Below are positions 58,697 through 64,000 of a stretch of 64,000 bases of DNA, piece after piece (the stretch's first letter is position 1; every line of letters starts with the position of its first letter). The stretch spans positions 1 to 64,000 of the forward strand of contig JACMPQ010000025.1 in the NCBI GenBank assembly GCA_014377425.1. Reading direction: 5' to 3'. The position numbers and the translations under genes are program-made. The stretch comes from Microbacteriaceae bacterium. GTDB lineage: Bacteria; Actinomycetota; Actinomycetes; Actinomycetales; Microbacteriaceae. The notes below the pieces were generated by a model. It worked only from the letters and a program-made list of their open reading frames with translations. It was not told where the DNA came from and made no database searches.

Positions 58697-59157
58697 TGTC
58701 GAAGATCGATCGGGCGCTTGCCGAGTTGGGGCTGACCCTTCCCGCGGTTACCAAACCACTCGCCGCCTATGTGCCCGCGGTGGTGACCGGGAATCTGGTT
58801 TTCACCTCGGGCCAACTGCCCATGATCGACGGTGTGCTGGCTGAGGCGGGCAAGGTCGGCGCAGAGGTGTCTGCCGAGCGCGGTAAGGAACTCGCGCAGA
58901 TTTGCGTTCTCAACGCGCTCGCTGCGGTCGCGGCCGAGATCGGCTCCTTGGATCGGGTGACCCGCATCGTGAAGGTCGTTGGGTTTGTTGCATCCGACCC
59001 CGGATTCCTCGCCCAGCCGAGCGTTGTCAACGGGGCGTCCGAGTTGATCGGCAAGCTGTTCGGCGATCTCGGCACGCACGCACGTAGCTCGCTCGGCGTG
59101 GCCGTGTTGCCGCTGGATGCTCCGGTTGAGATCGAACTGATCGTGGAATTCGCCTAA
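58696..59157 (+). CDS. RidA family protein (enamine/imine deaminase-like)
   Basis: A 153-aa YjgF/YER057c/UK114 homologue. Segments AAYVPAVVTGNLVFTSGQLPMIDG, LNALAAVAAEIGSLDRVTRIVKVVGFVAS and HARSSLGVAVLPLDAPVEIELIVEFA follow the RidA fold; the usual substrate Arg of the archetype (RxxxG...PLxxPVE) is replaced in this longer subgroup by ARSSLGVAVLPL. Deaminase activity is therefore likely but not certain. Followed by a strong terminator. Confidence 0.88.
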   Translation: MSKIDRALAELGLTLPAVTKPLAAYVPAVVTGNLVFTSGQLPMIDGVLAEAGKVGAEVSAERGKELAQICVLNALAAVAAEIGSLDRVTRIVKVVGFVASDPGFLAQPSVVNGASELIGKLFGDLGTHARSSLGVAVLPLDAPVEIELIVEFA

Positions 59158-59173
59158 ACCGCGTCGCAATCTA

Positions 59174-59208
59174 CTGCCCGCCGTTATGTAATAACGGCGG
59201 GCAGTTTT
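59174..59208. terminator. Terminator between ridA and acs
   Basis: CTGCCCGCCGTTAT (59174-59187) pairs perfectly with ATAACGGCGGGCAG (59191-59204), followed by TTTT. It ends the ridA transcript and may also stop the convergent acs transcript. Confidence 0.9.
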
Positions 59209-59254
59209 GTGTTCGGGCGTGGCCGTTTGGTCGGGCTCGGGCGTTTGGCTGGAC

Positions 59255-61261
59255 TCAGTTGTTGAAATCGGCCGGACGGTGCTCGGCCAATCGATCAACA
59301 ATGCTGTTCATCACGGCCGGGTCGGCGAGGGTCGTAACGTCGCCGATGGCTCGCCCTTCGGCGGCATCCCGCAGCAACCGGCGCATGATTTTGCCGGAGC
59401 GAGTCTTGGGCAATTCGGTGACGATAATCACGTCGCGGGGCCTCGCGATAGCACCGATCTGCTCGGCGACATGCTTTCGCAGCAGAACGGATGCCTCAGC
59501 CTCGGTCTGCTTGTCGAGTTGCTTCGCGCGCAAAATCACGAAAGCGACCACCGCTTGACCGGTTGTTTCGTCGCTGGCCCCCACCACGGCCGACTCGGCA
59601 ACGATTGGATGAGACACCAGCGCTGACTCGATCTCCGCCGTCGACAGGCGGTGGCCCGAGATATTCATCACGTCGTCCACCCGACCGAGCAACCACAACT
59701 CGCCGTCATCGTCGAGCCTCGCGCCATCGCCGGCAAAATACAGCGGGGCGCCGTCTGTGCCGGTGAACGAACTCCAATAGGTTTTACGAAAGCGGTCGGG
59801 ATCGTTCCAGATCCCGCGCAGCATCGCTGGCCACGGTTTGGTGACCACGAGCAGGCCGCCACCGCCCGTGGGCACCGGCTCGCCGGCATCCGTCAGAACG
59901 TCAATGCTGATGCCGGGGATGGCAACCTGCGCCGAACCCGGTTTGGTGGTGGTGATGCCGGGAAGTGCCGAAATCATGATTCCGCCGGTTTCGGTCTGCC
60001 ACCAGGTGTCGACGATCGGGGTGAGACCGGATCCGATCACCTCGCGGTACCAGACCCACGCCTCCGGGTTGATGGGTTCGCCCACCGAGCCGAGCAGACG
60101 GAGGCTGCTGAGGTCGCTTGCCTGCGGAATTTCCCGGCCGAGTTTCATGAAGGTGCGGATTGCCGTGGGGGCCGCGTAAAGAATGGTCACCCCGTATTTC
60201 TCGATGATTTTCCACCACCGACCCGCGGCCGGGGCATCCGGAACCCCCTCATACATCACCTGGGTTGCGCCGTTGGCGAGCGGGCCGTAAACCACGTAGC
60301 TATGCCCGGTAACCCAGCCGACGTCGGCGGTACACCAGTACACGTCAGTCTCCGGATGAAGGTCGAAAACGTTCTTGTGCGTAAAGGCCACTTGGGTGAG
60401 ATAGCCACCGCTGGTGTGCAGGATCCCCTTGGGCTTGCCGGTGGTTCCCGAGGTATAGAGGATGAAAAGCGGCTGCTCAGCCTCGAATGATTGTGCCTCG
60501 TGCTCGGGTGCGGCATTGGCGAGGGCCTCGTGCCACCAGAGGTCGCGGGCATCCGACCATTCGATCGTATTTTCGCCGCGCTTGACGACGAGAACCTTGG
60601 ACACCGAATGGTTGCCGACTCTGGCGAGAGCGGCATCGACGGTTGGCTTGAGCGGCAAAACTTTGCCTTTGCGCCAACCGCCGTCGGCCGTGATTACGAG
60701 CTTGACGTCGGCGTCGTCGATGCGATCCCGCACGCTGTCGGCGCTAAAGCCACCAAAAATCACCGAATGCACCGCGCCGATTCGAGCAATCGCCAGCATC
60801 GAGATAACTGCTTCGGGAATCATCGGCAGATAAACGGCAACCCGATCACCGGGCAGAACGCCCAACCCGAGCAAAACATTCGCTGCTCGCTTGACCTCGG
60901 CGGTGAGTTCCGCATAGCTGATCGAGCGACTGTCGCCCGGTTCACCCTCCCAGTGCAGCGCCACCCGATCGCCATTGCCAGCCAGAACGTGTCGGTCGAG
61001 GCAGTTGTAGGCGACGTTGAGCGTGCCGTCGGCGAACCAGCGCGCGAATGGCGGGTTCGACCAGTCCAGGGTCTCGGAGAAAGCTTTGTGCCAATGCAAC
61101 TCGCGTGCTTGGCGAGCCCAAAATTCGAGTCGATTCTCCTGCGCCTCACCATAGAGACCGGGTTCTGCCACTCGGTTTTTGATGAAAGTCGCGGAGGGAG
61201 GAAACCGTCGGTCTTCGTGTTGCAAGCTGTCGATCGGACTGTTGGACGAACTATTCGGCAT
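59255..61261 (-). CDS. acs: Acetyl-CoA synthetase
   Basis: Activates acetate to acetyl-CoA via acetyl-AMP; high-affinity route complementing Pta-AckA. About 668 aa; the ATG at 61261 follows GAGGATC, so the open frame to 61327 is not used. Motifs are LFILYTSGTTGKPKG (A3), DVYWCTADVGWVTGHSY, VDTWWQTETGG, YFAGDGARLDDDGELWLLGRVDDVMNISGHRLSTAEIE and the C-terminal acetylatable Lys in KTRSGKIMRR. Convergent with ridA. Confidence 0.96.
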   Translation of the reverse strand: MPNSSSNSPIDSLQHEDRRFPPSATFIKNRVAEPGLYGEAQENRLEFWARQARELHWHKAFSETLDWSNPPFARWFADGTLNVAYNCLDRHVLAGNGDRVALHWEGEPGDSRSISYAELTAEVKRAANVLLGLGVLPGDRVAVYLPMIPEAVISMLAIARIGAVHSVIFGGFSADSVRDRIDDADVKLVITADGGWRKGKVLPLKPTVDAALARVGNHSVSKVLVVKRGENTIEWSDARDLWWHEALANAAPEHEAQSFEAEQPLFILYTSGTTGKPKGILHTSGGYLTQVAFTHKNVFDLHPETDVYWCTADVGWVTGHSYVVYGPLANGATQVMYEGVPDAPAAGRWWKIIEKYGVTILYAAPTAIRTFMKLGREIPQASDLSSLRLLGSVGEPINPEAWVWYREVIGSGLTPIVDTWWQTETGGIMISALPGITTTKPGSAQVAIPGISIDVLTDAGEPVPTGGGGLLVVTKPWPAMLRGIWNDPDRFRKTYWSSFTGTDGAPLYFAGDGARLDDDGELWLLGRVDDVMNISGHRLSTAEIESALVSHPIVAESAVVGASDETTGQAVVAFVILRAKQLDKQTEAEASVLLRKHVAEQIGAIARPRDVIIVTELPKTRSGKIMRRLLRDAAEGRAIGDVTTLADPAVMNSIVDRLAEHRPADFNN

Positions 61262-61893
61262 GGCAAGATCCTCGTTGATCTGGCGGAAAATTGGGAAAAC
61301 GGCGCCGATTGCTGCGCCGGTGGTCATGAGAGTAATGCACCGAGCAATGACCGGACCCTCAAATGGGTAATGCTCATTAAGTGCAAATATGAGCTAATCG
61401 TCTGCGGTAATGGCGTTTGCCCCCCAATTGCTCTGCTTTGTACCCCAATGACGAGCCCGATGCCCTGTTTATTACGAATTCTTGCCGAATTTTCTCTTGC
61501 GCAAAGCGAGCGTTCAGGTACACTTTTCATGTCGGACTTGATCCGACAGGCAATGCCAACGATTCCCCCCAATCAGGCATTGCTGCGGCGGCACCAGTTC
61601 CCCCCAACCGGTGCCGCCCCTCTCGTTAACCGGCATGTCTTCTGACCGGCGAGGCTTCTACCTCGTCCTCCACCGGCGGCACATTCGGCCGAAGCTAACG
61701 GCTTCGCTCCGTAGTCCTCGGACACTGTCGGCCCGTTCCATCGTGGAGCATGCCGTCCGGACCGCTGCCCAAACTCAACCCCAACTGTGGAGCGCGCTTT
61801 GTAGCCAGTCGAGACGCGCCTTCCCGTCAAGTTGGCCCAGGCCGCGCAGCCCCATGCGACTTACCCGGAGCAGGGGCAGACGGACGCGCCCAT
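61262..61893. other. Gene-poor region between acs and tadA
   Basis: About 630 bp lower in GC than its surroundings near 61370-61560. A promoter-like pair TTGCGC (61497-61502) and TACACT (61519-61524, 16-bp spacer) points toward tadA. A 38-codon frame starts at ATG 61529 (SDLIRQAMPTIPPNQALLRR) but has only 4 bp between the -10 box and ATG and no ribosome-binding site. A longer open frame precedes tadA without recognisable protein sequence. No Ssd/CpaE-like gene, often found before tadA, is seen. Confidence 0.5.
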
Positions 61894-62994
61894 GTGGGAA
61901 GTGAGTCGACACTGGGGGGTTTGAGCGTAACCGGGCCGAACCTACCGGCTGTTGCGACCACCATCGCGTCAAACCGGTACGAATCGGCCGAACCCGCCCC
62001 TGCCGAGTTCGATGATCACCACCCGGCCCCAGACGATCTCCGTGTTCGCGGGGATCGCGGATCCCCCGGGCTCTTTGGTATTTTGCAAAGTTTCGTTGCC
62101 GATCCCGAGGTAACGGACATCTTCGTCAACGGTCCGGGGCAACTCTGGGTAGACAGAGGGGCGGGCTCGGTCCAACAGCCCGGTTTTACCCGCATCGAAA
62201 GCGAGGTGCGCGCTCTGGCGACCGCCCTGATCTCGGCAGGCGGTCGCCACATAGACGAAGCAACCCCCTGCGTGGATGTTCGACTCCTGCGGGGCATCCG
62301 AGTTCATGCGGTCTTACCCCCGATATCGCCCCAGGGCACCCTGCTGTCAATTCGGCTGCCGAGAGTTATCCCTCTCACGGTGCAACAGCTCGACCTCGAC
62401 GGTTTCTTCGCAGCCGTATCCCTCGATCAGGTGCGGTCGATGGTGAGATCGCGCCAGAACCTTCTGTTGACCGGTGCCGGAGGCAGCGGCAAGACCACCC
62501 TGCTCGGCGCGCTACTTTCCCTAGCCGATAAGGCAGATCGCATTGTGGCCATTGAGGATGTCGCTGAACTGCAGGTGGATCATCCGCAGTATGTGGCGCT
62601 CGAGTCACGTCAGGCCAATTTGGAAGGGGCAGGAGAACTGGGGTTGCAGCGGTTGGTTCGAGAAGCGCTTCGTATGAGACCCGACCGCCTTGTTATTGGC
62701 GAGTGTCGGGGGGCCGAGATCAGGGAATTACTGGGGGCGCTAAACACCGGACACGATGGTGGGGCCGGAACCCTCCACGCTAACTCTCTCGCCGACGTGC
62801 CGGCCCGACTGGAGGCGCTCGGCGCGCTGGCGGGGCTTGGCGCCTCCGCGATTGCTCGACAGGCGGTGAGCGCCATTGACGCAATCCTGCACATCGAGCG
62901 GGTGGACGGACGTCGCCAACTCGTGCAGCTCGGACGATTTCGGCCCGATACTCGCGATCGGTTGACGGTCGTTACGGGGGACAACGATGGGTGA
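61894..62994 (+). CDS. tadA: TadA/CpaF-type secretion ATPase
   Basis: Hexameric ATPase powering Tad/Flp-type pilus assembly or secretion; cytoplasmic. About 366 aa from GTG 61894 (TTG 61921 is an alternative; the frame is open upstream). The N-terminal domain shows GLFGILQSFVADPEVTDIFVNGPGQLWVDRG; the motor domain has Walker A LTGAGGSGKTTLLGAL, the Asp box VAIEDVAELQVDHP, Walker B-like RMRPDRLVIGECRGAEIRELLGALNTGHDGGAGTLHANS with the His box. Overlaps the next gene by 8 bp. Confidence 0.92.
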   Translation: MGSESTLGGLSVTGPNLPAVATTIASNRYESAEPAPAEFDDHHPAPDDLRVRGDRGSPGLFGILQSFVADPEVTDIFVNGPGQLWVDRGAGSVQQPGFTRIESEVRALATALISAGGRHIDEATPCVDVRLLRGIRVHAVLPPISPQGTLLSIRLPRVIPLTVQQLDLDGFFAAVSLDQVRSMVRSRQNLLLTGAGGSGKTTLLGALLSLADKADRIVAIEDVAELQVDHPQYVALESRQANLEGAGELGLQRLVREALRMRPDRLVIGECRGAEIRELLGALNTGHDGGAGTLHANSLADVPARLEALGALAGLGASAIARQAVSAIDAILHIERVDGRRQLVQLGRFRPDTRDRLTVVTGDNDG

Positions 62995-64000
62995 CCAGCT
63001 AAATGGCGGCCGCCGAAAGCGGCACGAACCCACCCTTCAGGTCACGGCATCCGTGGCCCAACGCCTCGCCGTGCTGCTTTCCGCGGGGGTTCCGCCAGCC
63101 GCTAGCTGGCAATACCTCGCTGAGCTCCCGCTTGGGGCGCCCAACGCTGGGGTCAACGAAAGTGTCAAAGCCAGGGTCACCAGTTCCGGATCCACTGCAA
63201 GTTCAAGTGCCAGTGCGTTGCTCGTGGCAATTGCCGAAGGCGCCCGCACGGGACGCCCCGTCGCTGGGCTCATCGTCGACTCGCTAAATCTGGTGGACGA
63301 CGCAGACGCTCCAGCCTGGCGAGGGTTAGCGGCGGCGTGGCATGTTGCAACGGCAGCCGGTGCACCACTAGCGCCGACGTTGCGCGATTTTGCGACCTCC
63401 CTGCGAAACCTCGCCCAGATTCAGCGTGACCTGCGCACGGCACTTGCTGCTCCCGCGGCAACGGCACGACTCGTAATGGGGCTGCCGCTCGTGGCCATCC
63501 TCTTCGGGTTTGCTCTCGGCTTTGACCCGCTCGCCATCCTGTTCGGTACACCACTGGGGGGCGCGTGTCTGGTGGTGGGAGTGCTGCTCATGCTGGCAGC
63601 CAGGGGCTGGAACCGGGCACTTCTGGCTCGAGCCCAACCGCGCGCACAGACGCCCGGACTAGTGCTGGAATTGATGGCAATAGCCGTTTCGGGAGGCGCG
63701 TCCATAGAGCGGGCGACCATGATGCGCACCGAGGCAATGAGCCAATGCGGTATTGGCGCGGAGGGCTCCAGCCGTGTGCTGGAAGAAGTTCTCATGCTGT
63801 CTAGCCGGGCGGGTGTTCCCGCAGCGGCACTCCTGCGCAGCGAGGCCGAAGAAGCTCGCCGCCAGGCGAGGAGCGACGGCGAATTGCGGGCTCAGAACCT
63901 GACGATCACGCTGATGCTTCCGCTGGGGCTCTGTGTGTTGCCCGCCTTTATGTTGCTGGGCGTTGCCCCCCTTCTCATCTCGGTCGTCACGTCCACAATC
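62987..64000 (+). CDS. TadB-like type II secretion F-domain protein (3' partial)
   Basis: The frame starts at ATG 62987 inside the end of tadA and runs open to the window edge (338 codons visible). Motifs LQVTASVAQRLAVLLSAGVPPAASW and LELMAIAVSGGASIERAT are the repeated T2SF-type domains; hydrophobic segments (LVMGLPLVAILFGFALGF, GACLVVGVLLMLAA, LTITLMLPLGLCVLPAFMLLGVAPLLISVV) form the membrane platform. It should be the inner-membrane partner of TadA. The usual split into TadB and TadC cannot be judged from the visible part. Confidence 0.85.
   Translation, partial: MGDQLNGGRRKRHEPTLQVTASVAQRLAVLLSAGVPPAASWQYLAELPLGAPNAGVNESVKARVTSSGSTASSSASALLVAIAEGARTGRPVAGLIVDSLNLVDDADAPAWRGLAAAWHVATAAGAPLAPTLRDFATSLRNLAQIQRDLRTALAAPAATARLVMGLPLVAILFGFALGFDPLAILFGTPLGGACLVVGVLLMLAARGWNRALLARAQPRAQTPGLVLELMAIAVSGGASIERATMMRTEAMSQCGIGAEGSSRVLEEVLMLSSRAGVPAAALLRSEAEEARRQARSDGELRAQNLTITLMLPLGLCVLPAFMLLGVAPLLISVVTSTI

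Noticed and set aside
60491-61645. 384-codon plus-strand frame opposite acs
   Set aside because: Shadow of acs, which is unambiguous on the minus strand.

Overview
The window looks like a chromosomal segment of a high-GC Gram-positive bacterium (Actinobacteria), most likely a member of the Microbacteriaceae. This is inferred from GC-rich codon use, many GTG starts, an acidic N-terminal extension on NusG, several apparently leaderless genes (a -10 box 5-7 nt before the start codon), the cbs/metB and lysC/asd pairs, a lone Mqo, and the PBP / 52-aa protein / RidA arrangement. No genus can be named from sequence alone. Housekeeping genes dominate; the accessory part is a sugar-uptake block at about 9-37 kb.

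Layout. 0-9 kb: nusG (5' end outside the window), rplK-rplA, an acetyltransferase with a DUF998 membrane protein, a YqaJ-like nuclease, a repeat-rich membrane protein divergent from an OmpR-type two-component system, then rplJ-rplL behind an L10-type leader with an attenuator hairpin. 9-15 kb: a binding-protein-dependent sugar importer without its own ATPase and a fused ABC exporter. 15-17.5 kb: cystathionine beta-synthase and a cystathionine gamma-synthase/lyase. 17.6-33.9 kb: a pentose block with a LacI-type and a ROK-type regulator, a ChvE/GguAB-type importer, araB-araD-araA, and a second ChvE/GguAB-type importer in a different gene order. Near-identical LacI-type operators (AATGTGAACGGTCACAT core) lie just downstream of matching promoters before araB and before the second importer, and a weaker copy precedes the lacI-type gene. 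34-36.4 kb: a decayed YtfQ/YtfR-type sugar operon with nonsense codons, a frameshift and an ATPase-regulator fusion. 36.5-40 kb: a glycosyltransferase, an NAD-dependent epimerase, a saccharopine-dehydrogenase-like protein and tRNA-Ser.

40-64 kb: pta-ackA, SRP RNA, dnaX-recR, lysC-asd, mqo, a three-gene signalling cluster (sensor kinase, kinase-like membrane protein, LuxR-type regulator) followed directly by thymidine kinase, tRNA-Pro, a class A penicillin-binding protein with a metallophosphoesterase, a DUF4177-like small protein with RidA, acs, and the beginning of a Tad-type secretion/pilus cluster (tadA, then a tadB-like gene running off the end).

Physiologically the segment combines arabinose uptake and catabolism (importers plus AraA, AraB, AraD), acetate overflow and recovery (Pta, AckA, Acs) and sulfur amino-acid and aspartate-family synthesis. 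The features most worth a second look are the arabinose operator set, the structured leader and leader ORF before the second importer, the fossil galactofuranose-type operon, and the kinase-like three-gene cluster at 51-54 kb.
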